A stretch of DNA of 64,000 bases from Arenicola marina (Eukaryota; Annelida; Polychaeta; Arenicolidae), in contig OZ025263.1 in assembly GCA_964019135.1 (NCBI GenBank), positions 25,543,639 through 25,607,638 of the forward strand, written 5' to 3'. The position numbers and the translations under genes are program-made. Of this stretch, positions 21,001-30,100 are shown piece after piece; within the stretch, counting starts at the first letter, position 1; each line of letters begins with the position of its first letter. Under the pieces are notes generated by a model. The model did not search any database. It was given only the letters and a program-made list of their open reading frames with translations, and was not told the origin of the DNA.

Positions 21001-23581
21001 TATCATTCTTGGAGTTACATACAGCAATTGTTTCCTTCGGAAACGGTTTAAATGTTTTAATGCATATGATATATTTCGTAGCCTATGAGAACACATAAAT
21101 AAAGGGCATGGTGTTAAGCGACATTGTTGGGCCAAATTGGTGCATCCCATGTCGGAAAATGTCGCTTTCTTGTGTATTACGTCATCAGAATTCGGGCATG
21201 GCTTGTCATATTAACCTTCCTCGGTCGTATGGCATTTGAGATTATGCGGCCAATCGATGTACATAAATTTAACGTTAATCAGTCACGTGGTCGCACGCTT
21301 CAGTACCAGGCATATGTCACGTGATCATAACTGGCGAATGCTTAATATGCAGATAACCAGCATGGATACGGAACAACAGGAACCGGCGCCGGTAACTTCC
21401 TGGACCCACGTAACAACGGACAACAAGGTGGTGATTATTGTAAGCGCCATCTAGCGGCACAGATCGAGTGACCAAGACGCATCGCGTATTGCCATCAACA
21501 AAATCTCGATCAGTATAATAAACCAGATAATGTTAATTTGATTCTTGAAAGCTATTGTTTATAGCATTGCACTAAGAAGATTAATTAATACACTGGTCGC
21601 GTCTATTTGGAATAATAGTGGATTCCATGATGTTTATGTCAAGCGCTGTTTTCATGTTCTGGAAACGCACCCCGAGAGTCACTTTGTTTAAGTTTTTAAA
21701 GATTTGCTTTGCATGTATTTCTGTTATAAAGAAGTTATTTTTCCCGAAGATTATTTTGGATCTTCTGTGTCATTTTGTTAAGAATTTCTTTTAATATGCA
21801 ACTATTATAATAATCATATTATACGTCAAGCCGCTGTTTGCTTCCTTGTACTTCTTGGCGGGCAATAAATTACAAACCGCGTCGACCGCTAGTCACTAAA
21901 TAACTATAAAACTGTTTTTTTCCTTTTTTTATAATCGATTGTGGAATAAACCAAGCAAGACGCTGACCTTGAACTTGGCTTTCTTGCAGCGTATTACGGC
22001 CGTGGGGCTGGCGACGAAGGCTACGGGGGTGGCGGCCCGGGTTACTCATACCACGGGTCTGGTGGGGGTTCCCAGGGGGGTGGCGGCTCAGCGGGTGGCG
22101 ACCCGGACTACGGCTACTCCTACCAGTCGTCCACCAACCCCTTCATTGACCCGCAGCCCGCCATGAGGCCCGGAAACCCGTTCTACTCCCCGCAGAGGAA
22201 CATCCCGAGGGTCGCCAAGGACAGCATCAGCAGGGACTTCCAGGTAAGGGGGGGTGGGGGTACCTCCTCTGAATCGCGAATCCCCAAGAATTAGGGAGGG
22301 CTATATCGAATCTCCAAGATTAGGGCATTTTAAAGCTGGGCGCGAGAAAAAAAAACGCATTAATGGTGATATCGCGAATATCGAGGAATTCGCGGTAAAT
22401 AGAGAGTCTTCACGTTGAACCAGAAATTGTAAAGGATAATGATCGCCAAAAATTGCTAATCGCTAATCAGAATTCCTGGACGCCAATCGGATGGATGAGA
22501 TCGGAAAAGGTACCCCCCCCCCTCAGGTAACGGGGCTCTTGTCCTCGGGGCCACCTTTGTTTTTTGTATTTGTCTTTATTGCCAAAGCATTCAGAAAGTG
22601 AACAGGTACTTAACAGCATATAACAAGTGTAAACAGGATACATCTATATATCAATCCAGTACATCGAGTAATGAATTTGTTATTCCCAGATCACCATGAA
22701 TTAAATGGAGAACTCCCCGCATACAATGGCAGCGGCGGATAGATGATATAAATTGGCGATTTCCCTAATCACGGTTATTTAAATTAATATTAATTTTTTT
22801 ACGATTGATGAAAATCCTTGATCACGACGGTGGGCTAAAATGCCATTCCCAGTTCAAGAAGAATGACTTTCCTCATTCCCAGTTCAAGGTTAAATGGAAA
22901 GCCCATTCCCCCCTCTTGTCCCCAGAGCCACCTTGTTTTTGTTTTTATTGCCAAATCATTCAGAAAGTAAACATATACATAACAACATATAGCAACTGTA
23001 AAGGGGATACATCTAGATGTCAATATAGTATATTACATCGGGTAATAAACATGTAGTTGTTCCATAGTATACCTGTAATTAAACCCATAAATTTAAAGAG
23101 GAATAAACCTTGGTTTGTTTTAACTAACTGGCAACGTAATGTCCAGTGTCGATTTTTTACGTCGTTCCGTGTCGCTTTTTGGCCCGGTTTAGCCAGTGTC
23201 GTTTTGTCTAAAATGCCACTATCTGTGTCGATGTCGCTTTTTCATATTCTCAGTGTCGGAATTTGGGGGTCAATGTCGAATGTCTCAAATATGCCTGTGT
23301 CGCGTGTCGCCATTTACCCCTTCCAGACCCCTTATATATATATATATATAACACATTTATGGACGATGTTAACTGGATTGGACGCTATATCTCACTTTCT
23401 GTCAACTGGTTCCTTTTCACCCCAGGCATACGAGGAGGCTACAACGCTGGGTGACGTCATACACAAGCGCGCGCCGCGAGAAGCCATAGTGATGCCGCAG
23501 GCGCCCCCGCCCGTCACCGAAATGTTCATGCTGCAGCCTGACAGTGACGTCACGCAGCAGGCGGACGCTGATTGGTACTGA
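1..23581 (+). CDS. MFSD6: MFSD6-like major facilitator transporter, C-terminal six exons (gene continues upstream of window)
   Basis: Six exons join with matching phases: 1-44, 4643-4750, 18937-19098, 20452-20661, 21990-22243, 23426-23581, giving about 310 residues plus stop. The joined protein contains hallmarks I recognise from the MFSD6 (MFS_1_like) family: the segment [13 protein letters not shown] followed by [14 protein letters not shown], then [18 protein letters not shown] and a Gly-rich helix, the last transmembrane helices of the MFS fold. A final hydrophobic helix ([15 protein letters not shown]) leads into an acidic, then Gly/Tyr-rich, then Pro-rich cytosolic tail. It is inferred to be a multi-pass membrane protein; the substrate is unknown. 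The first four visible introns are all phase 1 and split a codon beginning with G. The upstream half (N-terminus, first helices) is outside the window. Introns A to C are inflated by minisatellites. MFSD6 versus MFSD6L cannot be settled from this part. Confidence 0.85.
30..3138 (+). repeat. 31-bp minisatellite seeded on exon A donor, ~100 copies
   Basis: Unit CATCTCGGCCATCAGTAAGC followed by TCGCCCCGCCT. The first unit begins inside exon A (base 30) and contains the real donor; later units keep the exon-derived CATCTCGGCCATC and have AGTAAGC in place of GGTAAGC. Units vary mainly at CTC/GTC, GCC/ACC and CCCG/CCAG. It fills most of intron A. Confidence 0.95.
3239..3466 (+). mobile_element. tRNA-derived SINE, copy 1
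   Basis: The head has pol III-like boxes (TAGCTCAGTGGGCTAGAG and GGTTCGAGCCC), then a body shared with five other copies (GGCCATGTCTGTGTGGTCGC, GGGGACATGGCTCCACTC, GATATGACCAAAAG) and an AACC-type tail. It lies in intron A. Confidence 0.85.
3467..4642. other. Rest of intron A
   Basis: A mostly unique stretch, with a GAGA/poly-G tract at 3,766-3,813 and a 24-bp minisatellite at 3,885-4,072 (unit GTGTCTCTATCTGCCAGGGT plus GGTG, ~7 copies). A 116-codon open frame at 4,110-4,460 has no recognisable features. Confidence 0.6.
4643..4750 (+). CDS. MFSD6: MFSD6-like exon B
   Basis: The acceptor is a T-rich tract ending CCTTGTAG at 4642; the donor is CAAG|GTACGT at 4751. It encodes a transmembrane segment ([20 protein letters not shown]) followed by [13 protein letters not shown]. 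It is 108 nt, starting in phase 1 and ending in phase 1. Its last ~39 bases plus the donor are tandemly triplicated (see 4712-4942). Confidence 0.88.
4712..4942 (+). repeat. Three tandem copies of exon B 3' end plus donor
   Basis: Periods of 80 and 78 bp. Each copy has GTAACCC.TGG, GGTGGGTGCT, CTTCGAGTTTCTA and a GTACGT donor (at 4751, 4831, 4909) followed by GCCCAGTGGGGGAACCA. Copy 1 is the real exon end. Confidence 0.93.
4972..5420 (+). repeat. 16-bp minisatellite in intron B
   Basis: Unit TGATGTCACCCCATGG with variants (TGGCGGTGTCACCTCA). About 28 copies, some with length changes. Confidence 0.9.
5640..5967 (+). repeat. 17-bp minisatellite in intron B
   Basis: Unit AGGTCATAGATTCCCAT, drifting to AGGTCATAGATGCCTAG in the second half. 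About 19 copies. Confidence 0.9.
5968..6668. other. Unique stretch of intron B
   Basis: GC-rich non-repetitive sequence with a TGTG-rich segment near 6,305-6,345 and a C-rich segment near 6,495-6,560. An AATAAA at 6,412 sits between CTCAGCAG and CTTGCTGAG, a small inverted repeat. No exon could be supported. Confidence 0.5.
6669..14376 (+). repeat. 58-bp minisatellite, ~133 copies, with higher-order repeats
   Basis: Core segments GAGGAGCCATACATTAACTG, TTGGTTAAGAGGGACCCAGG and CCTCAGTTAATGGTTAAA. A rare variant (ATACCTTCACTGGTGG) recurs at 7,001 and 8,451, exactly 1,450 bp (25 units) apart within otherwise near-identical blocks. It occupies over half of intron B. Confidence 0.96.
14377..14689. 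other. Unique island between two arrays in intron B
   Basis: About 310 bases of non-repetitive sequence. A good-looking acceptor (TTTTTTCCTTATGCAG, ending 14,406) is present but no compatible donor and frame were found. Confidence 0.5.
14690..15572 (+). repeat. C-rich 10-bp minisatellite (G-rich on minus strand)
   Basis: Basic unit CAGCCCGTCC with variants CAACCCGCCA and CGGCCCGTCC; almost no plus-strand G outside CG and AG dinucleotides. The period of roughly 10 bases keeps long frames open on both strands; these are not genes. Confidence 0.94.
15656..17778 (+). repeat. 16-bp minisatellite GGTGTAACCGGCCAGT and variants
   Basis: The unit alternates with GGTGTAACCAAT and GGTGTTACCAAT in the second half, giving composite units of 28 bp. 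About 140 copies. Open frames on the minus strand across it are repeat artefacts. Confidence 0.95.
17779..18207. other. Unique stretch of intron B
   Basis: On the minus strand 18,110-17,980 a short frame reads [20 protein letters not shown] and RRQRVVWEA before a stop; it looks like decayed coding sequence (perhaps a retroelement ORF1), unassigned. Confidence 0.35.
18208..18473 (+). mobile_element. tRNA-derived SINE, copy 2
   Basis: Head TAGATCTGTGGGTTAGAGCG, body GTCATGTCTGTGTGGTCGC and GGGACATGGCTCCGCTC, tail near AACCAACAACC. Confidence 0.85.
18540..18905 (+). pseudogene. Non-LTR retrotransposon ORF2 remnant, C-terminal region
   Basis: A frame reads YTPEEWNNI, then after a frameshift [20 protein letters not shown] and, after another shift, [16 protein letters not shown]. 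This is the pattern of the region after the RT domain in CR1/Jockey-type ORF2 (Q-Y-K-x-x-H/Q-R-I, then a Cys-x2-Cys segment before the C-terminus). It ends directly against the polypyrimidine tract of exon C. Confidence 0.6.
18937..19098 (+). CDS. MFSD6: MFSD6-like exon C
   Basis: The acceptor is a long C/T tract ending CCCCAG at 18936; the donor is TTTG|GTAAGT at 19099. It encodes [17 protein letters not shown], then [20 protein letters not shown] and the Gly-rich helix ending VHAF. The HHGLGR segment is the most diagnostic MFSD6-family stretch in the window. The exon's 3' end is the seed of the array to 19,990. Confidence 0.92.
19060..19990 (+). repeat. Array of exon C end plus 5' splice site, 26 GGTAAGT sites
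   Basis: Two alternating modules, 40 bp (GCGCCATGGTCCACGCCTTT|G then GTAAGT) and 28 bp (GGCGGGGCCTTCG then GTAAGT). Starting with the true donor at 19,099, I count 26 GGTAAGT sites. A 204-bp block containing the CACTCAATCG variant recurs at 19,422, 19,626 and 19,830. Confidence 0.95.
20230..20445. mobile_element. MITE-like element with 18-bp inverted repeat
   Basis: A perfect inverted repeat AACGACATTACCGGATAA at 20259-20276 and 20309-20326. The right part (TTAATGTCGTGAGAGAACAA to GGATTTTACTG) is shared with 27,255-27,362. It ends just before exon D. Confidence 0.6.
20452..20661 (+). CDS. MFSD6: MFSD6-like exon D
   Basis: The acceptor is TTTCTTCAG at 20451; the donor is AACG|GTCAGT at 20662. 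It encodes the last helix ([20 protein letters not shown]) and the start of the cytosolic tail with an acidic cluster (TEEEEG) and a Ser/Arg-rich stretch. A homopolymeric G run follows 37 nt into the intron. Confidence 0.88.
20699..20908. repeat. Dispersed intronic repeat, copy in intron D
   Basis: It starts with a 16-G run, then GTACCCCCTCTGAATCGCGA, ATCCCCAAGAAT, GGCGCGAAAAAAAAAACAC and ends near GCGTTGAACCAGAATTA. It is similar over its length to 22,244-22,428. Confidence 0.8.
20909..21989. other. Rest of intron D
   Basis: AT-rich unique sequence. The segment 20,920-21,100 (CATACAGCAATTTTTCTCAT) resembles the ends of the element at 27,776-28,052. No coding evidence. Confidence 0.5.
21990..22243 (+). 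CDS. MFSD6: MFSD6-like exon E, Gly/Tyr-rich cytosolic tail
   Basis: The acceptor is CTTTCTTGCAG at 21989; the donor is CAG|GTAAGG at 22244. It encodes 84 residues, low-complexity Gly/Tyr/Ser-rich at first, then Pro/Asn-rich with two NPF tripeptides (in TNPFIDP and GNPFYSP). In the MFS family NPF motifs on cytosolic tails are candidates for EH-domain binding; that role is inferred. Confidence 0.82.
22244..22428. repeat. Dispersed intronic repeat, copy in intron E
   Basis: Begins at the exon E donor itself (GTAAGGGGGGGTGGGGGTAC), then CTCCTCTGAATCGCGAATCC. Second copy of the 20,699-20,908 repeat. Confidence 0.8.
22538..23064. repeat. Pair of ~150-bp direct repeats in intron E
   Basis: 22,538-22,688 and 22,916-23,064 share GCCACCTTTGTTTTT, TTATTGCCAAAGCATTCAGA, AAAGTAAACA and GGATACATCTA segments (~80% alike). 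They flank a short run of CATTCCCAGTTCAAG repeats (22,846-22,900). Confidence 0.75.
23140..23351. repeat. GTGTCG-rich segment and (TA)n near exon F
   Basis: About ten irregularly spaced GTGTCG motifs at 23,145-23,312, then (TA)n at 23,334-23,352. Lies 75-280 bases before the exon F acceptor. Confidence 0.6.
23426..23581 (+). CDS. MFSD6: MFSD6-like exon F with stop codon
   Basis: The acceptor is TTTTCACCCCAG at 23425. It encodes 51 residues ending QQADADWY and a TGA at 23579-23581. The phase (0) matches exon E. The sequence is hydrophilic tail with no further membrane segment. No AATAAA lies close by; the first one seen downstream on this strand is near 25,801, so the 3' UTR length is uncertain. 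Confidence 0.85.
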   Translation, partial: AYEEATTLGDVIHKRAPREAIVMPQAPPPVTEMFMLQPDSDVTQQADADWY

Positions 23582-26500
23582 CGAGATGACGTCACTAGAC
23601 CACCTGCGCAGGAATATGTTAATTGTGGTATCATATTTAATCAAAGCTGACGGAAAGCACGCTGAGTATCTTATATGACGTTCCGGCTTTCTCTCTTACT
23701 GTGTAACTTAGGCTCTACTTAGATATGTGTGCGTAGTTGACAAGGTAATACGCTGTTAATAGTCGTCAGTTATCCACAGACACGAGGTGAGCACTCTCCG
23801 AGTGGTTTAACGTTGAGTGTGTGTTACACGGTTTGACACAAAGCGGCTGAACAAATCACAAATAATTTTACTTCTGTGTCTTCCGAAAAAGCTATTGCGA
23901 GTATCGAAATCCCTCTCTCATTTTGCTATTTAACTCCGATGTTTCTTTAGAACAACTTCATCGGTCACCCGCATAGCACATCGAGAGTTGTTTGCAATTA
24001 TTTGCCTTATAATAGAGAGCAAGCTGTGCACTCAAAACTCTATGATGGCTTAACAACTAACGTCTAAGCTCGGCCAGTGTTTTTGCTGCAGGCTCTACGA
24101 AGCATAATGGTTCCTTATTCCACACAATCGCTGTTATATAAATATATATATATATCATTGCCATTCGAAAAGCAATTTTGTTGTGTAGTTACTCATATCG
24201 ATGTGTTAATGTGCTTAAATTACTAACGATCAAAATTTAATACATTGAACGAAAACACGCGTTGCATTAATATCCTGTGGTAGCCCTTGTGACAATGTCG
24301 CAAGGGTGGGAGGAGAGCAGTGTCACAGTAAGCATGGGGACCTAGGTATATAACCTGATCACCAGCAGTGCAGCAATCTATAGGCTACAGAAGTATCTAT
24401 GGAGAGCTAACGTCACATATATTACTAGGCCTACTGAAGACTGCTCATCACGCTACTCACCTTCTTTGAGCATATATATAGATATATATACTGATGTGTC
24501 ACTGAATACGTGCTCTAAAATACGTTGTACCAACGCTTACCAAGGAGAGAGATATAAACCATGGCAAGGGTCTCCCTCTAACGTTGGCATTGCATATATA
24601 CATGTTGTTGCTGCAGAGAGATGCAACTCTATTTCAATGACCCTTATTGATAAAAAACGCCTGTTTTTTTCCCGCAAAATCAAGGCTATCCGTTTGTAAA
24701 ACATATTGGTGGACACCCGCTTTCACATTTTCAGCCCCTCCCCCCTCGAACGCATGTACATGTATTTAGAGATGAGCCCCCCTCCTCCCCCTACCAAATT
24801 TCTAGATCCGCCCCAGTGGATCAGGTACTGGTAATGTTGTACCTTTCATATAACAGTATACGGACCTACAGTATATAAATCTGTTTACCCTTATGACAAG
24901 TGTGTGTATATATGAGTAATAGGATTACAAAAGTGTGTGGAGTAAGTCTATTAAACCATGCAGTCAAGAATGCAACGCAATGAATCAACTACGGCGCGCT
25001 ACCGTGAATATCGCATAATACATTGTTACATACGAGTCGTCGTGGTAGTTTATTGCCTGTATCGATATAGAGTGGTTTCAAGTAGATGTCAACGCTTGTA
25101 AATACTTCAATTAAATGCTGACATTTCTTCATGTGTATAAATTAAATGGTTGATATATATATATGCATAGGATGTGTACTATAGAAACGACATTAGAGGT
25201 GGCGGGATGTCGTACGTACGGGAGGTAATGGTCACTTCGTGGGGTGTTATTGGCGTTAAATATTGTGATAAAGCAAGAATGGAACAAGTCTGATGTATAT
25301 GTCATTACAACCAGATTCATTGTTAACATATTTATTATTATGTAGTTGACCACTTAGATGAAATCCATCTGCTTACGTGCACACCGGTCCTAATATTCCG
25401 GTGGTACGGGGAATAGAAACAAAACCGATTGCGAAGGTGAGCGGAAGGATTAAATACGTATAAACGTTCGCCGCGAATGGCAATCGTATTGTGTAGTGAC
25501 CTTTAAGCGTTCTCAAGGTTACGTGACGTGTTGATTTTAATGTTTCTTGACGTCATATATTTAGCCGCGAAGAGGTAGAATAGTACTTGCAATATGAGTG
25601 GGATTTGTTAGTGTTGGGTGTGATGTGCCCGTGGGGTCAGAGGTCAAACATGCAGGTAGATGCTGATGCATATCTAGAGATACCTTAGTCGCGTGTTGTG
25701 AGGACTTTGTTAAATTTTGTATATTATGCATTCCTTGTCCCAGCAGCAAATCTAGGTTATCATTTTGTAGTTTTATATATTAGTCACTTAAGACCGTAGA
25801 CAATAAATACAGAGCGCTGAGTTATTTCTAGTGTTAATGACCGATATTGCAACAAAATTAAGTTTGAAGGTACGGAGCAAAACCCCCAACGCATTGTGGA
25901 TCCTTGCCTTGCGCCTTCGCTCGAGACTTTACCTTTCATTTAAAGCTGCTCATACAGCAATTTTTTTTACTTACATTGATATATTCGAAATATTTTGTGA
26001 AAACGTTCAGTATACATTATCTGACAGTGTAAATGTGTTAACCTGATGAAAAAAAGATGTCATCACATGTTAAAAGTTGAAACAAATGCCGTAATATGCA
26101 TATTTTAATGACACTGTACACCACAAGGCCACACTTTCCTACACAAGATGCACTAATTTAGCCAAAAAAGGGGTTTGATCAAATGTCCGGTTTTTTATTG
26201 CATAAAATACATGTGTACCAATATGCTAAGAATATAAATACAAATATAAAAAAAAAATATATAAATACATGTACATCATTTCCAGTCAAAGGATTTTATT
26301 CAGTTTCTCAAGAACAACATTGCTGTAAATGGTAATGCAAGATATGGGCCAATATGGTAAAGGTTAGCAAACACACACCGGTCTATGACATTCCTATCCC
26401 CCAGGATCACACAATGCACTATCCTTCAATATACTCGCACACATCACAGTAAGTATCATGCAGTTACAACTGCCAACATGATAATTGTAAAACTATATTT

Positions 26501-26649
26501 GTTCCGCACTATTCTATTTTCAAAGTCTTCGCACGAGGCCAGAAACGGCTATGTCGCGCATGCGCACACCAGGCTTGGCTGAACACCAAGGACAGAGAAT
26601 GTTATTAGCAAGTGGTTTAGACAGCGATTTGTGCTAGACGTAAAAAAGG
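23582..26649. other. Tail-to-tail spacer between MFSD6-like and FASTKD genes
   Basis: AT-rich non-repetitive sequence with short (TA)n tracts. An AATAAA at about 25,801 on the plus strand and TTTATT near 26,292 (minus-strand AATAAA) are the best poly(A) candidates for the two convergent genes. 25,940-26,060 resembles the end of the 27,776-28,052 element. Confidence 0.5.
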
Positions 26650-26985
26650 TTAATAACACTTGGTTCGGACTAGCCCTTGCGCTGGACGTGGAAGGGTTAG
26701 AAACACGTGGTTCTGACTAGCACTCTGCGCTAGACGAGAAAGGGTTAATAAGCAGTGGTTCAGACTAGCGCTTTGTGCTAGACGGCAAAGAGTTAATAAG
26801 CAGTGGTTCAGACTAGCGCTTTGTGCTAGACGGTAAAGGGTTAATAAGCAGTGGTTCAGACTAGCGCTTTGTGCTAGACAGAAAAGGGTCAATAAGCAGT
26901 GGTTCAGACTAGCGCTTTGTGCTAGACGGGAAAGGGTCAATAAGCAGTGGTTCAGACTAGCGCTTTGTGCTAGATGTAGGATTGC
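26650..26985 (-). repeat. 48-bp minisatellite in FASTKD 3' UTR, ~7 copies
   Basis: Unit includes AATAAGCAGTGGTTCAGACT and AGCGCTTTGTGCTAGACG. A multiple of three, so the minus-strand frame stays open (16-residue repeat), but it lies after the FASTKD stop codon. Each unit contains a small inverted repeat CTAGCGC/TGCTAG. Confidence 0.88.
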
Positions 26986-27007
26986 CGGGGTTCAATGCCA
27001 CACAGCT

Positions 27008-27127
27008 TTAAGCAGTGTCTGCCCCAGTCATGGCGAGGTCTTGGTAGGAATCACATTGTAAGATCCTACGGCGTAAGTAGGCTGCCTTCTCACTGTCTTT
27101 GCTCTTCTCCCAAGACGCCTGGTTCAT
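27008..27127 (-). CDS. FASTKD-family exon 9 with stop codon
   Basis: The acceptor is TGTGTTATAG at 27128. It encodes MNQASWEKSKDSEKAAYLRR and ends MTGADTA with TAA at 27010-27008. The W-E-K...AAYLRRRI pattern is the usual end of a RAP domain. The 48-bp array begins about 25 bases after the stop, in the presumed 3' UTR. Confidence 0.82.
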   Translation of the reverse strand: MNQASWEKSKDSEKAAYLRRRILQCDSYQDLAMTGADTA

Positions 27128-30100
27128 CTATAACACATACCAAACCCAATAACAACCAATGAACCAACATACACGCAGGTTACAATGCAGTTCAGCATTC
27201 ACTCACGCACTATATTAAAAACTCCAGAAGTTTGTGTTTTATGAATATGTTAAGGTCCAAGGAACAGGAAACGACCGGATAATAATTTAACTTACACACT
27301 ACTTTACGGAAATATATTGTCGTGAGAGAACAATGGAGTGATGTCACCACTGGATTTTACTGAATAATCACATGAAACTCATTATTATATATACATAATA
27401 CGATATCGGACAGATATACATACAATTAATACTCCAGTTTAGTTACTCCGTACATATATATACACCTTAACGACAGAGCACGCCCTTAAAGCCCCACTAC
27501 CCAGACGAGCCTCGCTACTGACCACAATAACACGCCAGTCGTCCCGCTGCAGAGTTCTGGCGTACAGGTACGGTACGCCCCTCAGCTGCCCAGTGTTCCG
27601 GCTAAAGGCCGAAGGAGGAAACACCTTCACGGCAATTCTAAAAGGCAGATTGACAACAATATTACAAAAAATAATGTTTCAAGCCAGCCTTTCCGCAATT
27701 AAGTATATTTTATGAAAGTGAAAATAAAAGTAAAGAAATGAAAATGAAAGTGGTATAAATACAATAATACGTAAAGTTAAAGTTACTCATACAGTAGTAT
27801 GTTTTTTACGGTAAATGATGTATTTATATTCTTCGCATATAAGTACACATATATTTGATGCAATGTTAAGCCCCTGTTTTTGGCCAATTTCATACATTTT
27901 ATGTGGGAACATGTGGCTCCCTTTAACAGGTGATGATACATCTATTTCTGATCGCGTTAAAACATTTACACAGTCAGACGGTGTGTCCTGGATCTTTTTT
28001 CAAAATATTTTGAAAATCATAATGTAAGTCAAAAATGAGCAGCTTTAACGTCTATGCCGTTAGACACGGTAGATCTGGTCCACAGCATTCACACGTAACT
28101 ACTGTCGCTCGCTGTTCTACTTGAGACCTATGCTCAGGGAAAAAAACTTGTCTTAGGTCTGCCATTCGCAATGCATTTTATAGGTACTACTTAACTTAGT
28201 TTTGGTCTTAATTTCAAAACTTACCTTTGTTGACCAAACTTTGCCGACTGTTCTTCATCTTCTGAAAAGTCACATGGAACGTAAAAATGGGGCGTCTAAC
28301 GCTGGGTCGGTGATTATAATTAACATCGAAGATTAACATCAACGATTATTTACATGTGCATCCTATTAATTTAATGTCGATGATGAGAATTAAAATAACA
28401 TATTTATAAGATTATTTATTTCCCGAAATATCCTTCATATATTACTAGTTTTATAATCGTGATTGTAAATTAATATTATCATTTATGACCGTGGTTTGAT
28501 CCATCCGTAGCGCCCCACAGCTTACCTTGTTTCTGAATCCCTTCATCGTCAAACTTGACGACATAATCTAAAATTAAAAAGTGAAAAATGTCAGATATAC
28601 AATTGTTAATCACGGTGAGATTAACCCTAACAGCATTACGTCACAACATACCCTGGTACCACAAATTTGTCCCTTACAGTGCTAGTACAGAAATTAAATG
28701 AAATGTTGGCGTTTTGGTTGGTTGGTTGTATATGCAGGACGCTTTAACCCCTTTTTGGTGTTTTGGGCCGGTTGTGTGCATAACTAGGCTAACGTTCCGG
28801 GACTGTGATAGGGGACTGGATGCGACTCTCCCCAGACGTACGTGTCACGGTTCGAATCCGCGACCTGTTGATCTGCAGCTCAGCCTGTCTACCAACTGAG
28901 CCATGAATACCCGTGAACGTAAGAGAAACAAATAACATTAGCCGACCACGTGTTCGGGGCACACGCCACCAAATTACATGAGGCGCTTTGGGGCAGACAC
29001 GACTAAAGTACATGAGCGCGTTTGGGGTACACACCACAATTTACATGAGGGGGTTTAGGGTACACACCACTAAATTACATGAGGAGGTTTGGGGTAAACA
29101 CCTTTAGATTACATGAGGGGGTTTGGGGTACACACTACAAAATTGTTAAAAGGGATTTGGAGCACACACCACCAAGTTAATGAGAAGGCTTGGGGTACAC
29201 ACCACCAAATTATATGAGGGGGTTTGAGGTACACACCTGCACTTTACATGACAGGTATGGGTACACACCACTAAATTACATGAGGGGGTTTGGGGTACAC
29301 ACCACTACATTACATGAGGGGGGTTGGGGCACACACCACCAAATTACATGAGGAGGTTTGGGGCACACACCACTAAATTACATGAGGAGATTTGGGGTAC
29401 ACACCACCAAATTATATAGGGGGGGAATGCTGACTAGTGGCACAGGCACACCACATGTTGCGGGTGGGTACAAACGCACCACACATGAGTCCCGAGTCCA
29501 ACTGCACGCTGCTGGACATCGTGGCGGCAAGGCGAGTCCTGGTCAGCCACCCCTCCAGGGGGACTGCCGGCTGGTGAGAGACCCTGAGGAAGTCCATAGC
29601 CATGGAAACGCCGCTACAAATCAATATACGTACACCCGTCAGTAAGAATTACCATTCAACAACAGGACATTTATTAAAACAATATCGTGGCAGAAGGATG
29701 GGAATGGTCTGGGTGTTTATGTCAGTGGGAAATTCACACTGACAATGTGAATGGCCGTGGAAATGCACATGGAACAGTGGTGCCACCTGTTGAATGAATT
29801 ATCAAAGAAGACTACTTTCTACGCGTGGGTGACTGACTGGCTCAGCCAGCATTGCATTTGACGACCATTGGATTTCGACAACAAAATAAAATAAAGCAAT
29901 CACACTAAGATAAGATAAGAAAGCATGAAATATTTAACGTCGGTATGTAACAGTAAACAGTAAACATTAGGACAAGTGCTGTTGACTGACAAGACTGCTT
30001 CATGATATTTCTGACTTAAACAGACCACAAAAACTTTACTGTTACCGAATGGGCAGTTCTTCCGCCTCCACATACTTGGATAGCAAAACCATTTGCTCAC

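Noticed and set aside
22805..23056. 83-codon frame in intron E
   Set aside because: It overlaps a duplicated ~150-bp non-coding repeat and has no splice compatibility with exons E and F.
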